Below, piece by piece: positions 9,280 through 18,648 of a stretch of DNA of 64,000 nucleotides. The notes below the pieces were generated by a model. That model saw only the letters and a program-made list of their open reading frames with translations. It did not search any database and was not told the origin of the DNA. The DNA is taken from positions 1 through 64,000 of the forward strand of contig QIBA01000054.1 of assembly GCA_003225175.1 (NCBI GenBank), given 5' to 3'. The stretch comes from Acidobacteriota bacterium. Its GTDB lineage: Bacteria > Acidobacteriota > Terriglobia > Terriglobales > Acidobacteriaceae. The position numbers were made by a program, and so were the translations under genes. Position 1 is the stretch's first letter, and every line of letters starts with the position of its first letter.

Positions 9280-9353
9280 TCGGGACGGGCAGATTTGAAC
9301 TGCCGACCCCTCGCACCCCAAGCGAGTGCTCTACCAGGCTGAGCCACGTCCCG
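9280..9353 (-). tRNA. tRNA-Pro (anticodon GGG)
   Basis: On the minus strand the 74-base sequence folds completely: acceptor CGGGACG/CGTCCCG, D-arm GCTC/GAGC, anticodon stem CTCGC/GCGAG with loop TTGGGGT (anticodon GGG, reads CCC and CCU), variable loop GGGTC, T-arm GGCAG/CTGCC with loop TTCAAAT, discriminator A. CCA is not encoded. It lies opposite to both neighbouring genes. Confidence 0.96.
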
Positions 9354-9462
9354 ACAGCAGAGAAAGATCCCGCAGGCAGCGGGATTGGGGTGACTCCATG
9401 ATACTACAGCGCTTCCGGCCGAAAGCCTGCCCTAAGCCTGTAGAATCGAGTTTTCACCCACT

Positions 9463-10674
9463 ATGTTTCTGCGTGCTCTCCTGGCGATCGCCATCTTCGG
9501 AACCTTAACCTCCACTGTGTTCCTCGTGCTGGCTCTACTCGGTTCGTCGCGCTTTGCCAGAAAGCGCAAGCAATTTCGCTCTGCGGCAGCATACTTCTCT
9601 CCGGTGAGCGTGTTAAAGCCAGTTCACGGACTCGAACCCAATCTCCAAGAGAACCTCGAGAGCTTCTTCTGCCAGGATTTTCCCGATTTCGAACTTATCT
9701 TTTGCGCTCGCCAGGCGAACGATCCTGGGCTGCAGATGGCACAACGGCTATCGCGTAAGTATCCAAACGTGAAGGTCAGGATTCTCGCTTGCGGCGAGCC
9801 GCCCTGGACGAACGCGAAACTGTTCTCGCTGGAGAAGATGTGGAAAGAAGCCGCTCACGATCTGCTCGTGATCAGCGACAGCGATGTTCGCGTTTCGCGC
9901 GACTATCTTCGCGAGATCATCAAGCCCTTTGCCGATCCCAAAGTGGGAATGACGACCTGCATTTATCGGGGATTACCGGCAGGTGGCTTCTGGACTGAGC
10001 TCGAGGCATTCGGATACTCGGTCGAGATGACCTCGGGAGTTGTCGTTGCCGACATGCTCGAAGGCATGAAGTTCGCGCTCGGCCCCACGATGGTCGTACG
10101 GCGTGAATGCGTGGAAGCGCTCGGCGGATTCGGATTCATGGCCGATTACTGCGCCGACGATTACATCCTGGGAAATCGAGTCGCTGAATCCGGCAGGGAA
10201 GTCGTTCTCTCGCACCATGTGATCGATCACATGGTCTTCCATCATTCATTTCTCGACTCAATGCGTCACCAGGTGCGCTGGATGCGAAGCACTCGTTTCT
10301 CGCGTCCCAAAGGGCATTTCGGAACTGTGCTTACGTACGCGATGCCTTATGGCGTACTGGGATTGATCGCTGCACTCGCCACTGGACACCCTGCCCTCGG
10401 TTGGAGCTTGTTTGGCGCTGCGTTCCTAAATCGAGTGATTCAGTCGATCGTTGCAGGATATTGCGTTGCCGCCGACCGGAAGGCTCTGACTCACGCATTT
10501 CTGTATCCCATTCGTGATCTGCTTGGAATGTTCCTGTGGATCGGCAGCTATCTGAGCGCGAAGATCCATTGGCGGCGCGAGATATACCGGCTCTCAACCG
10601 GCGGACTGATGTTGCGTTTGGAAGAGCCGACCGATGTTCCAAATCAGGAAGAAGCGGTCGCCGGCGGCAAATAG
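9463..10674 (+). CDS. hpnI: GT21-type glycosyltransferase, HpnI-like
   Basis: 403-residue membrane glycosyltransferase of the ceramide glucosyltransferase family (GT21). An N-terminal helix (residues 5-28) is followed by a GT-A fold: VSVLKPVHGLEPNLQENL, SDSDVRV (D1-D2), FALGPTMVVRRE, ADDYILG (D3) and the QVRWMRSTR motif (the family Q/R-x-x-R-W). Three to four helices follow near the C-terminus. HpnI-type members add N-acetylglucosamine to bacteriohopanetetrol; ceramide glucosyltransferases share the same motifs. A second hopanoid-type transferase (HpnB-like) lies at 46.1 kb and an ArnT-like enzyme is convergent next door. The assignment to hopanoids is inferred from family resemblance. Confidence 0.72.
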   Translation: MFLRALLAIAIFGTLTSTVFLVLALLGSSRFARKRKQFRSAAAYFSPVSVLKPVHGLEPNLQENLESFFCQDFPDFELIFCARQANDPGLQMAQRLSRKYPNVKVRILACGEPPWTNAKLFSLEKMWKEAAHDLLVISDSDVRVSRDYLREIIKPFADPKVGMTTCIYRGLPAGGFWTELEAFGYSVEMTSGVVVADMLEGMKFALGPTMVVRRECVEALGGFGFMADYCADDYILGNRVAESGREVVLSHHVIDHMVFHHSFLDSMRHQVRWMRSTRFSRPKGHFGTVLTYAMPYGVLGLIAALATGHPALGWSLFGAAFLNRVIQSIVAGYCVAADRKALTHAFLYPIRDLLGMFLWIGSYLSAKIHWRREIYRLSTGGLMLRLEEPTDVPNQEEAVAGGK

Positions 10675-10830
10675 TATTGTCGCCGCTGGTTACGTGCTCC
10701 ATCCTCGGCCGGACACGGTTTCGGATTGCGAAAATGTGGGCTGATGCGAGCTCCTGGTTTGAGGGCATTGCAACCTTGGCTTCTCAAAGTCCCGCGCCTT
10801 GCCCGCCGAGGGCGACCGGAACCACGCAGC

Positions 10831-12657
10831 TTACTGCCTGTTACTTAATATCTCTTTTTCCGATATTTGGGCGAACGAATAGGCTCTTTTTCCAAGAAGC
10901 GCTTTCACTCGCGATTGCTGTTCGTCAGGCACAAACAGGAAAACCCGCTGCGGACCTTCCCACGCCCGAAGCAGATCCTCATCGGTCAGGAAAATGTGAG
11001 GAGCATCGGGATACTTTGATCCCCATAGAAGTGAAGTGCTGCATCCGTTGACGAGCAGGACCTGGCGCTGCAGATAAAAAATCAGCGAGGAGCCGTATGC
11101 TTGATCGCCGTAAATCATCACCTGATCGCCGGGACGAATCACCTGCTGAACCTGGCGAGCAAGAGTGCGTGACGACAGGAATGGGCCAAAGCGGACCAGC
11201 GCGATATGCGCAGCAAGCAAGAAAATCGCGGAAGTAACAGCGAGTGTCCAGACAGCAACGCGCGTCGAACGACGAGATGAGAGCAGAGCCGCCAGAGGCC
11301 CGACGAGTAGAGCGAAGGCAGCGAGCGATGCGGGCAAGCGCAATCCCGCAAAGGCCGGGCCGGTGAGATCGAAGAATTTCGACATCGCTAGAGTGTTGTC
11401 TGCCACCTGCCGATTGGCGAGTACGGTTCCCAGATCCAGCGGAACGGGCAAACTGCGAGACGACCACACGCCCGCGATCAACGCGATGCCGGCGGCAGCT
11501 CCCAAAACGGTAAGTGCTCCATAAGCGACCTTGCTCCATCGGCTGCCGAAGCGATCAGAAGCCAGGGCGTCTGCCGCAAGCAGAAGGAGCGGCAGGTATG
11601 CCGGAAATGTGTAGTACTCCTGATTGGTGGAGATCGCGAAGAACACCAGAATTAATCCCGACCAGATCAGGCAGATCATTCGCGTGCGGTCGGCGAAAGT
11701 CCACTCTGATGGAACTCGGTGCTTCGCGCGCTCACGCAGGTTCTCCACTACTCGACCGAGAAACAGACTCCAGGGGAAAAGCCAGACCAAATGCAGAGTC
11801 CAATAGGCGATCGCCGGAAGCTTGTTGTAGTCCTTCGGGTAACGCTTGCCAAGAAAGCGCAACAGGTGTTCATTGACGAAGTAGAACCAGAAGAAGCCCT
11901 GATTACGCAGTCCAGCGAGGACGTGCCAGGGAGCTGCGATCGCGAAGAAGAGAAGTGTGCCGGTAACGAGACGGAACTCGCGCCAGCGCCTCCATTCGCC
12001 GGTGACGAACAAATACGCGAGCAGCGTTCCGCCAACAAAGATGATCGCCACCAGTCCCTTGGCCAGGACGGCTACAGCCAAACAGGCATAGCACGCGTAC
12101 CAAAGGCGCGATGCTCTCCCACGGTCGAGCGCGAGCAGGGCGAAGTAAAGTGCTCCGGCGATTGTGAGTGCGAGTAGCGCTTCAGGAATCAGAATTCGCG
12201 AGAACAGGTAATATCCAATCGTCGTGACAACGAACAGCGCGGCGTAGATGCTCGCACGCGCGCCGAATGCGCGTCGTGCCCAATCGGCCGCGAGAATCAT
12301 CAGCAGCAGGATGGCAAGTGCGGTCGGCAGTCGCGTTGACCATTCTGAAACGTCAAAAACGCGGTAGCAGGTTGCGACCAGCCAATACGGCAACAGTGGC
12401 TTCTCGAGATAGCGGATGCCATCAACGTGCAGCGTGACCCAATCATTATTAGCCAGCATCTCGCGAGCGGCTTCGGCGTGGGTCGCATCCGCATCGTCGA
12501 AGATCGCCGGAGACGAGAGCGACCCAAGATAGACGAACGCGAACATCAGGAAGATCGCAGTCCAAGCCATCCAATGGCGGCGGAGCAGCTCAGGCCATGA
12601 GTTTGCAGAGACCTGTGACGAACGCAGTTCTATTATGGGTGGGGGAGCGATCGCCAA
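10831..12657 (-). CDS. ArnT-like polytopic glycosyltransferase (GT83/PMT superfamily)
   Basis: 608 residues with about 12 hydrophobic segments. The first periplasmic loop carries IFDDADATHAEAAREM and the segment after it GIRYLEKPLLPYWL, both typical of undecaprenyl-phosphate-sugar transferases such as ArnT (E/D-x-Y/H-E-x-x-R and EKPPLxYW motifs). Such enzymes move a sugar from a lipid-phosphate carrier to lipid A or another lipid on the outer face of the inner membrane. The TTG start follows the yggX stop by three bases, so the pair looks coupled. It converges on the HpnI-like gene, so a shared lipid-decoration role is possible. The acceptor is unknown. Confidence 0.8.
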   Translation of the reverse strand: MAIAPPPIIELRSSQVSANSWPELLRRHWMAWTAIFLMFAFVYLGSLSSPAIFDDADATHAEAAREMLANNDWVTLHVDGIRYLEKPLLPYWLVATCYRVFDVSEWSTRLPTALAILLLMILAADWARRAFGARASIYAALFVVTTIGYYLFSRILIPEALLALTIAGALYFALLALDRGRASRLWYACYACLAVAVLAKGLVAIIFVGGTLLAYLFVTGEWRRWREFRLVTGTLLFFAIAAPWHVLAGLRNQGFFWFYFVNEHLLRFLGKRYPKDYNKLPAIAYWTLHLVWLFPWSLFLGRVVENLRERAKHRVPSEWTFADRTRMICLIWSGLILVFFAISTNQEYYTFPAYLPLLLLAADALASDRFGSRWSKVAYGALTVLGAAAGIALIAGVWSSRSLPVPLDLGTVLANRQVADNTLAMSKFFDLTGPAFAGLRLPASLAAFALLVGPLAALLSSRRSTRVAVWTLAVTSAIFLLAAHIALVRFGPFLSSRTLARQVQQVIRPGDQVMIYGDQAYGSSLIFYLQRQVLLVNGCSTSLLWGSKYPDAPHIFLTDEDLLRAWEGPQRVFLFVPDEQQSRVKALLGKRAYSFAQISEKEILSNRQ

Positions 12658-12660
12658 TGC

Positions 12661-12933
12661 TTATCGTGAGGGCGGCACGTATTCCTGCGGCAGCTGCGAA
12701 CCTTCGCCGAAGAAATATGCCTGTAGTTGCTGCGCGAGAAACTCCTGCGCTTCTCTCTTCCAGGGCTGCAGGCGATATTCGTTCATGAGCATCTTCTGAT
12801 GCTCGCCCCACTCCGCCCAGGCTTGCTTCGACACGTTGTCGTAAATCTTCTGGCCGAGCTCATTGTCGAAAGGAAGCTCGTCGAGCCCTTCCATCTCCCG
12901 GCCATACTTCACGCACCGCACCATGTGTGCCAT
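12661..12933 (-). CDS. yggX: YggX-type Fe(II)-trafficking protein
   Basis: 90 residues. RCVKYGREMEGLD with the single conserved cysteine at residue 7, LGQKIYDNVSKQAWAEWGEHQKMLMNE and LAQQLQAYFF match YggX over the whole length. YggX protects iron-sulfur enzymes from oxidative damage in enteric bacteria. Translation could also begin at the second Met (12924), which is closer to the usual N-terminus. It is followed by the ArnT-like gene with a three-base gap. Confidence 0.9.
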   Translation of the reverse strand: MAHMVRCVKYGREMEGLDELPFDNELGQKIYDNVSKQAWAEWGEHQKMLMNEYRLQPWKREAQEFLAQQLQAYFFGEGSQLPQEYVPPSR

Positions 12934-12986
12934 GCAGCTCTACTGTCCTCCTTAGAGGATTATGAATATTCAATTTTACAGGAGAC

Positions 12987-13081
12987 GAGGCGAACACGAA
13001 GGTCACGAAGGGAAAAGAAGAGGTCACAAAGAAAACTCCGTGACCTTAGAGTTTTACCTTCGTGCCCTTCGTGTTGGCCTC
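12987..13081. repeat. family H inverted repeat, overlapping the 3' end of rnr
   Basis: The left arm (12987-13011: GAGGCGAACACGAAGGTCAC plus GAAGG) and the right arm (13057-13081, its reverse complement with two mismatches) enclose 45 bp. The right arm is coding: it supplies the last residues and leads into the TAA stop of rnr. The CACGAAGG-CACGAAGG word pattern is what makes the arms. Confidence 0.8.
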
Positions 13082-15546
13082 TCCCGTTTTGGTTCTTGGA
13101 ATATTGAGAACTGCAGCTTGCGTTGCACGCGATCGATCCGGTCGAGGATCACGCGAACGCGATCACCGATCGAGTATGCATGTCCGGAACGCTCGCCGAT
13201 GATCTGGCGAGTGTTTTCGTGATATGCGTAGCGGTCATCGCTTAATGAACTAAGTGGAACCAATCCTTCGATGAACAGATCGTCGAGTTCCACGAAGAGT
13301 CCGTATTTCGTCACGCTCACGATCAGCGCGCTGAAGTCTTCGCCGACTCTGTCCTCCATGAACTTAATCTTCTTCCACTCGATCAGCTCTCGCTCGGCTT
13401 CGTCGGCGCGGCGCTCGGTAGTACTGGAATCGACGGCGATGTCGTGCAGTTCATCTAACGGAATAATCTCTGTCAGATGATTCTTGCCATCTTCAGCCTG
13501 CTTCCTTTCTCGACGTTTCGACCACGGTGAAGGTTGCTGGCCATCGTGCGACGTACTCATTTCCCCGTGGGACAGCCGCCCTCGGCTGTCTTGTCGCTGC
13601 TTTGCCGAGGCAGACGCGTGCGTCCCGTCGTGCAGCACTACCTTCAGAATCCGGTGCACGATCAAATCGGGATAACGTCGAATCGGCGACGTGAAATGCG
13701 TGTAACTGGGAGCAGCCAGCGCGAAGTGTCCTTCGTTCTCCTCCGAGTAGCGGGCTTGCTTCAGAGAGCGCAGCATCAGGTACGACAGGATGCGTTCTTC
13801 GGGCTTGCCTGCGATCTTCTGCGTTAGCTTCTGGTACATGCGCGGAGTAATGTGCACCTCTTGAGGAACTTCGTGCTGCCGCGGATTGCGTCCGCTGCCA
13901 TGACGCTCGCGGCGCTCCCCACGCATCTGGAAACGCCGGACCGGCAGGTCTACTCCCAGCGAATACCCAAACGCCGCTGCCAAAAGTTCAAAGTCATAGA
14001 CCCGCTTCGCATCGGGTTTTTCGTGGATGCGGTAGAGCGAAGCAACCTCATGACTCTCGAGATGGGCAGCTACGCACTCGTTTGCCGCCAACATGAATTC
14101 CTCGATGAGCCGATGGGAGAACTTCCGCTCCGCGCGGGCTACGCCCTGCATAAGGCCGGACTCGTCGAATTCGATTACCGGCTCCGGCATGTCGAAGTCG
14201 ATGGAACCGCGCTTGACGCGCTTGCGGTTGAGAATTTTGGCGAGCACCTCCATACGCTCGAATTCGCTGACCAGCGAAGCATACTGCTGGCGCATGCTGT
14301 GATCGCCATCGAGGACGGCCTGCACTTCGTTGTAAGTCATGCGAGCGGCGGAGCGAATTATTCCTTCGTGAATCTGATAACTGACGATCTCACCCGCGTG
14401 ATCCATTTCCATGATGCAAGAGAGCACCAGCCGTTCCACTTGTGGACGCAGGCTGCAGAGGTCGGTAGAAAGCTCCAGAGGCAGCATGGGAACAGCGCGA
14501 TCCGGAAAATACACCGATGTTCCCCGGAGCCGTGCTTCCGCATCGATCGCGGAGCCGTCTGTCACATAGTTCGCGACATCCGCGATGTGCACTTGAAGTT
14601 CGTAATTCCCGTTTTGCAGCTTGCGAACGAGCACCGCGTCGTCGAAATCGCGCGCCGTCTCGCCGTCTATGGTGACGATCGGCAAGTCGCGATAGTCGTG
14701 CCTCCGCGCGACTTCATTCCGAGGGATTACGGCGGTAAACGATTCGGCTTCTTCAAGCACTTCTGCTGGAAATACGTGTGGGATGTGGTGCTTGCGGATC
14801 ATGATTTCGACATCGACGCCGAAATCGTCCTCGTATCCGAGAACTTCGATTACCTTACCCCGAGCATTCTGTGAGCCCGAAGGCCATTGAATGATCTCGA
14901 CATCGACGATCATGCCTTCGAGATCGACCGGCGCGCTCCGGCGGGCTTCCTTTCCGATGACGCGGTGTCGCGACTCGCTCGATAGAGAGGCAGCATGCTG
15001 CGTCTCTACCGATGGAACCTCCATGCCGCCGGGAATCATCACGGGATCGGTGAGCTTTTCGTCGATTGGCTGAAGGTAGTTGAACCGATCGCCGTAGTGG
15101 AAGATTCCTACTACAGTCGGATGGGCGCGGCCAACAACTTTGACGATCCTTCCCTCAGCTCTACCATCTCCGCGCCCCGGACCTAATTCAACCAGCACGT
15201 TGTCTCCGTGCATGGCAGCGTTCATATCACGAGGAGAGATGTAGATGTCGCCTTCGATCCGATCCTTTACTGCTGGATCTCGCGGGCGGACGAATCCGTA
15301 GCCATCACGATGAACAGAGAGCTCGCCGGCAACCAGGTTGTGCTTGGCCGCTGCCTTCGGCAATCCATAGCGATCGCGTCCCATTAGAACCAGCTCGCCG
15401 CGATCGACGAGCTTTTGCAGGCGCTCATCCAGTAGCCGTCGCTCCTCACCGCCACGCAGTCGCAACTCGCGCACAAGCTGCTTGTACCCAGCCGCGTGAT
15501 TTGGTTGGCGAGAGATGCGGGCCAGGATTTCTCGATCGTTCGTCAT
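13054..15546 (-). CDS. rnr: ribonuclease R
   Basis: 830-residue 3'-5' exoribonuclease of the RNB family, which degrades structured RNA. Order: an N-terminal winged-helix-like segment, cold-shock domains (about 80-270), RNB domain with the metal-binding GETARDFDDAV (D300, D302, D303), then the ERRADEAERE motif and an S1 domain (VTKYGLFVELDDLFIEGLVPLSSL). Three segments derive from repeats found between genes elsewhere: residues about 179-189 (family F), about 651-661 (family G) and the C-terminal RPTRRARR (family H). All fall in loops between domains or at the end. Upstream lies a perfect 16-bp tandem duplication, whose TAGATT ends six bases before the ATG; no Shine-Dalgarno sequence is seen. 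Confidence 0.96.
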   Translation of the reverse strand: MTNDREILARISRQPNHAAGYKQLVRELRLRGGEERRLLDERLQKLVDRGELVLMGRDRYGLPKAAAKHNLVAGELSVHRDGYGFVRPRDPAVKDRIEGDIYISPRDMNAAMHGDNVLVELGPGRGDGRAEGRIVKVVGRAHPTVVGIFHYGDRFNYLQPIDEKLTDPVMIPGGMEVPSVETQHAASLSSESRHRVIGKEARRSAPVDLEGMIVDVEIIQWPSGSQNARGKVIEVLGYEDDFGVDVEIMIRKHHIPHVFPAEVLEEAESFTAVIPRNEVARRHDYRDLPIVTIDGETARDFDDAVLVRKLQNGNYELQVHIADVANYVTDGSAIDAEARLRGTSVYFPDRAVPMLPLELSTDLCSLRPQVERLVLSCIMEMDHAGEIVSYQIHEGIIRSAARMTYNEVQAVLDGDHSMRQQYASLVSEFERMEVLAKILNRKRVKRGSIDFDMPEPVIEFDESGLMQGVARAERKFSHRLIEEFMLAANECVAAHLESHEVASLYRIHEKPDAKRVYDFELLAAAFGYSLGVDLPVRRFQMRGERRERHGSGRNPRQHEVPQEVHITPRMYQKLTQKIAGKPEERILSYLMLRSLKQARYSEENEGHFALAAPSYTHFTSPIRRYPDLIVHRILKVVLHDGTHASASAKQRQDSRGRLSHGEMSTSHDGQQPSPWSKRRERKQAEDGKNHLTEIIPLDELHDIAVDSSTTERRADEAERELIEWKKIKFMEDRVGEDFSALIVSVTKYGLFVELDDLFIEGLVPLSSLSDDRYAYHENTRQIIGERSGHAYSIGDRVRVILDRIDRVQRKLQFSIFQEPKRERPTRRARR
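13567..13593. repeat. family G copy inside rnr
   Basis: GTGGGACAGCCGCCCTCGG followed by CTGTC matches the intergenic copy at 54091 (GTGGCACAGCCGCCCTCGG, then CTGTG) with two or three changes. Read on the minus strand in the rnr frame it encodes DSRGRLSH. It lies between the RNB and S1 domains, where E. coli RNase R has a variable linker. Confidence 0.85.
14981..15010. repeat. family F copy inside rnr
   Basis: GATAGAGAGGCAGCATGC followed by TGCGTCTCTACC is a full family F palindrome with one or two changes from the intergenic copies. In the rnr frame it encodes VETQHAASLS. It lies within the cold-shock region, between MIPGG and GMIVDVEI, where other RNase R proteins have a shorter loop. Confidence 0.88.
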
Positions 15547-15578
15547 CAGTTGAATCTATCCACAGTTGAATCTATCCA
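15547..15578. repeat. 16-bp perfect tandem duplication abutting the rnr start
   Basis: The unit CAGTTGAATCTATCCA occurs twice head to tail directly before the rnr ATG. Each copy carries TAGATT on the minus strand, so the duplication may have doubled a -10-like element. Confidence 0.9.
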
Positions 15579-15689
15579 CTTTATCGAAATAGTGAGCACA
15601 CGGTTCAGCGCTGTTGCCGGCCATTGCCGCTCCTGATTACTCAGGTACTCACTCAATGGCTTCGGACCATCGCCTCTATACTGCGATGC

Positions 15690-16271
15690 ATGGATGCTTT
15701 ACGCCATGTCTTAACGGCCGCGTTGCTTGCATTGGTTCTTAACTGGCTCTGGAAATCGTCGAGAAGTGGAAAAGTTAAGGAGGAGGCGGGTCGCAAGATA
15801 TTCGGACCGACCACGGCGATCCAGATTGTGACCGCTCTCTGCGGCTTACTGTTTACGGCGCTTGTAGTGATTTCTGTCGTCGTGTTGCGCAAGCCTAATC
15901 AATGGTGGGTGCCATTCCTGTTTATGGCATTTCTCGCCATGGTTCCATTCATGTATCCGCCGGTGCTGACGATTGACGTGGATGGAGTTACATCGCGTAC
16001 GTGGTATGGCAGCGAGAAGAAGATCCGGTGGGAAGACATAGCCAGCCTGCATTACAACACCGGAAACAAGCAGTTCAGCGTGCGGAGTAATGACAACCGC
16101 AAAATCACCCATGCTGGCTACAATGCAGATCCGGATGGGTTCCTGCAAGAAATCCAGAGACGCACGCGACTGCCGCTGAAGGTCGCTCAACCTGGAGTCT
16201 GGAAGAGCGAAACGGTCGAGGTCCCGTATGAGGAAAATCAGAAAGAATCGAGCGATCAGCTAATCCGGTGA
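15690..16271 (+). CDS. membrane protein with a cytoplasmic PH-like domain, unknown function
   Basis: 193 residues from the ATG at 15690; a TTG at 15624 would add 22 residues. Residues about 5-20, 40-62 and 70-90 are hydrophobic. A soluble part follows (TIDVDGVTSRTWYGSEKKIRWEDIASLHYNTGNKQF in two stretches), with alternating strands and a W-E-D-I turn like bacterial PH-type domains. A TATACT box ends seven bases before the ATG and there is no Shine-Dalgarno sequence, which favours this start and a leaderless message. Divergent from rnr. No known family is recognised with certainty. Confidence 0.65.
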   Translation: MDALRHVLTAALLALVLNWLWKSSRSGKVKEEAGRKIFGPTTAIQIVTALCGLLFTALVVISVVVLRKPNQWWVPFLFMAFLAMVPFMYPPVLTIDVDGVTSRTWYGSEKKIRWEDIASLHYNTGNKQFSVRSNDNRKITHAGYNADPDGFLQEIQRRTRLPLKVAQPGVWKSETVEVPYEENQKESSDQLIR

Positions 16272-16314
16272 ACGACAACGCATTCGTTTCTTCGATCACT
16301 TTCACCAAACATGT

Positions 16315-16481
16315 TGTCATCCTGAGCCCCTATTTTGGGCGAAGGACCTCCCGAAATATTTTCGGACTTATTGCTGTATATCGGCTTTCTGGCGCAAGGC
16401 TCTGGTGTAAGAGCCAGGAAAGAGCAACGAAGTCGGATGCATTTGCGGGAGGTCCTTCGGCAAAAGCGGCTCAGGATCACA
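16315..16481. repeat. family E long inverted repeat (copy E1)
   Basis: TGTCATCCTGAGCCCC at the left and GGCTCAGGATCACA at the right are inverted termini. Inner arms GGGCGAAGGACCTCCCG and GGGAGGTCCTTCGGC are also complementary, giving about 50-bp imperfect arms around an 80-bp centre. Copies E2-E4 lie at 57332, 58751 and 62616 and are 176-179 bp long. Confidence 0.85.
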
Positions 16482-16511
16482 GTTCTATAGCGCGATTAGG
16501 CCGCCGTTCTT

Positions 16512-16940
16512 CTATGGTCGGGCTGTGCTTACCAACCACGAAGCCCAACCGATGCAGATTGCCACTAATCCCGACAGCACGATTGGCGGCGCCAAAAAAT
16601 AAATCCAACTCAGCACTAACGAGACTAACTGCACTGCGAAGAAGGTCCAGCCGAGTGCGCCTATAGTCTGCGGAGCGCTGCGAGCCAAGGTGCCGAGGCG
16701 CCAGGCCAGAAATGCTGTAAACAGAAGATATAAAGTCTGGAACAGTCCAAAGCCAACGTAGAAGCGTGCATATGTGGCATCAGTACGTCCGACTTGAAAA
16801 TGGGCATTGTTCATCGACTCCCAGACCGCGCGTCCTTCTGCAGTGGGCGCCTGAAACTTCAGGAATCCGAATGTGTGTCCCACGGCAAACAGAATGAGTA
16901 ACACGGAAGCGATTCGGTAAAGTACAACCGCCTTCGCCAT
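16512..16940 (-). CDS. four-helix membrane protein (LIC_13387-like)
   Basis: 142 residues with four hydrophobic segments (about 5-22, 60-82, 90-110 and 115-137). YRIASVLLILFAVGHTFGF at the N-terminus and ARFYVGFGLFQTLYLLF in the middle resemble a small conserved membrane family annotated as LIC_13387-like in several phyla; no biochemical function is established. It stands alone between two repeat clusters. Confidence 0.7.
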   Translation of the reverse strand: MAKAVVLYRIASVLLILFAVGHTFGFLKFQAPTAEGRAVWESMNNAHFQVGRTDATYARFYVGFGLFQTLYLLFTAFLAWRLGTLARSAPQTIGALGWTFFAVQLVSLVLSWIYFLAPPIVLSGLVAICIGWASWLVSTARP

Positions 16941-17012
16941 GGATGGTGATCCTCCGAATTGATTGCTGCTTTATACCAGATGACGTTAGGCTTCGGGACA
17001 ATCGACAGAAGC

Positions 17013-17232
17013 AATCGGGTGATCGGGCGAAGTAAAACCGCGACCCGTCTACCCTCTCTTTCATTCCGAACCCACACCTTACTCTTATCCCGAAACGAAG
17101 TGAGGGATCCGCTTTTGTTGCGACACCAAAGAGCGGATTCCTCGCGCCAAAACCAGGCGCTTAGGAATGACAGTGTGGAAAGAGGAGCACTTCGTTAGAG
17201 AAGCAAGAGCACTTCACCCGATCACCCGATTC
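17013..17232. repeat. nested composite repeat C-I-C'
   Basis: GCAATCGGGTGATCGGGCGA followed by AGTAAAACC (17013-17039) is answered by ACTTCACCCGATCACCCGAT (17211-17230) in inverse orientation. Between them sits another module, family I (17060-17172), with its own inverted ends (CATTCCGAA on the left, GGAATGACA on the right). The same architecture recurs at 42966-43143. This fills the space between the LIC_13387-like and RidA-like genes. Confidence 0.75.
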
Positions 17233-17237
17233 ATCAA

Positions 17238-17741
17238 TCACTCCTTCCGCTGCGAAGGAAGCACCACCACCGCTTCTACCTCCAGTAGCAAGTCAGGATT
17301 CACCAATGCGGCAACTCCGACGGTGGTACTCGCCGGTTGATGTTCGTTCTTTGCTAGATATTGCCCACGCACCTCGCGATGGCCCTCCAAGTTTTCAGGC
17401 ATATTCACCATGAAAGTATTTAGCTTGACCACGTCATTGAAAGTTGCGCCCACTGAGTCGAGCGCAGCCTTCAGATTTTCGAAGACTTGTTTGGATTGTG
17501 CGCGAATGTCACCTTTGCCCACGACTTTGCCGTCTTTGTCGTAAGCGACCTGGCCGGAGATCAGAATTGTGCGTCCACCGCTGATCTCGACCAACTGAGT
17601 GAAACGCGGATTCACTGCTAATCCCGGCGGATTGATGTAGCGCACATGCGCGGATGTGTCCTTCCTTTCAGTTGGCTGCTTTGTGCTCTGCGCCCATAAG
17701 GGAATTACAAGGAGCGAAAACATCACCAAATGACGAATCAT
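17238..17741 (-). CDS. secreted RidA/YjgF-family protein
   Basis: 167 residues from the ATG at 17741, which follows CAGGAGAAACC. The first 18 residues (MIRHLVMFSLLVIPLWAQ) form a signal peptide, unusual for this family. The rest is a Rid domain: ISGGRTILISGQVAYDKDGKVVG, QVFENLKAALDSVGATFNDVVKLNTFM and VGVAALVNPDLLLEVEAVV. Where RidA has the Arg that binds the imine substrate carboxylate (xARxxVxVAxLP), this protein has QPASTTVGVAAL, with no Arg, so classical 2-iminoacid deaminase activity is doubtful. It probably belongs to one of the Rid groups without that Arg. Its role outside the cytoplasm is unknown. Confidence 0.85.
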   Translation of the reverse strand: MIRHLVMFSLLVIPLWAQSTKQPTERKDTSAHVRYINPPGLAVNPRFTQLVEISGGRTILISGQVAYDKDGKVVGKGDIRAQSKQVFENLKAALDSVGATFNDVVKLNTFMVNMPENLEGHREVRGQYLAKNEHQPASTTVGVAALVNPDLLLEVEAVVVLPSQRKE

Positions 17742-17914
17742 GGTTTCTCCTGAATTGGGATTTGTGCAAAAACCTTCGCTCAAGGCCGGCAATTCCGGAC
17801 AGTAGATGAAGGCCGTCAAGAAAAAGTTCAATAATGTTCGGCTGGTAAATTTCTACGTTGCGGTAATGTCGCGGGAACTACTTTAACGAGCGTCTCTGAG
17901 GGTAGATATACTGA

Positions 17915-18437
<523 letters not shown>

Positions 18438-18648
18438 CGGCCCTTCGCTGTCAAAGCATTTGTTCGAACTCAGGCCTTCGCACGATTAGCTCCCTTCATC
18501 AGCACGTTCGCCTCAAGCTGATGATTCACCTGACCGCTCCAGCCTGTAACCTAAAGCTCTAATGGAAAATGGCATTCATTAAGAGGACCGGGCCGCCATC
18601 ACGAAGGTTTCATTTCGGAACGTTGGAATATGAGCAAGTAGAGGTGAG

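Noticed and set aside
13852-14874. 340-codon open frame on the plus strand opposite rnr
   Set aside because: It is antisense to the RNase R gene, has no recognisable domain, and its composition follows from the codon use of the true gene on the minus strand.
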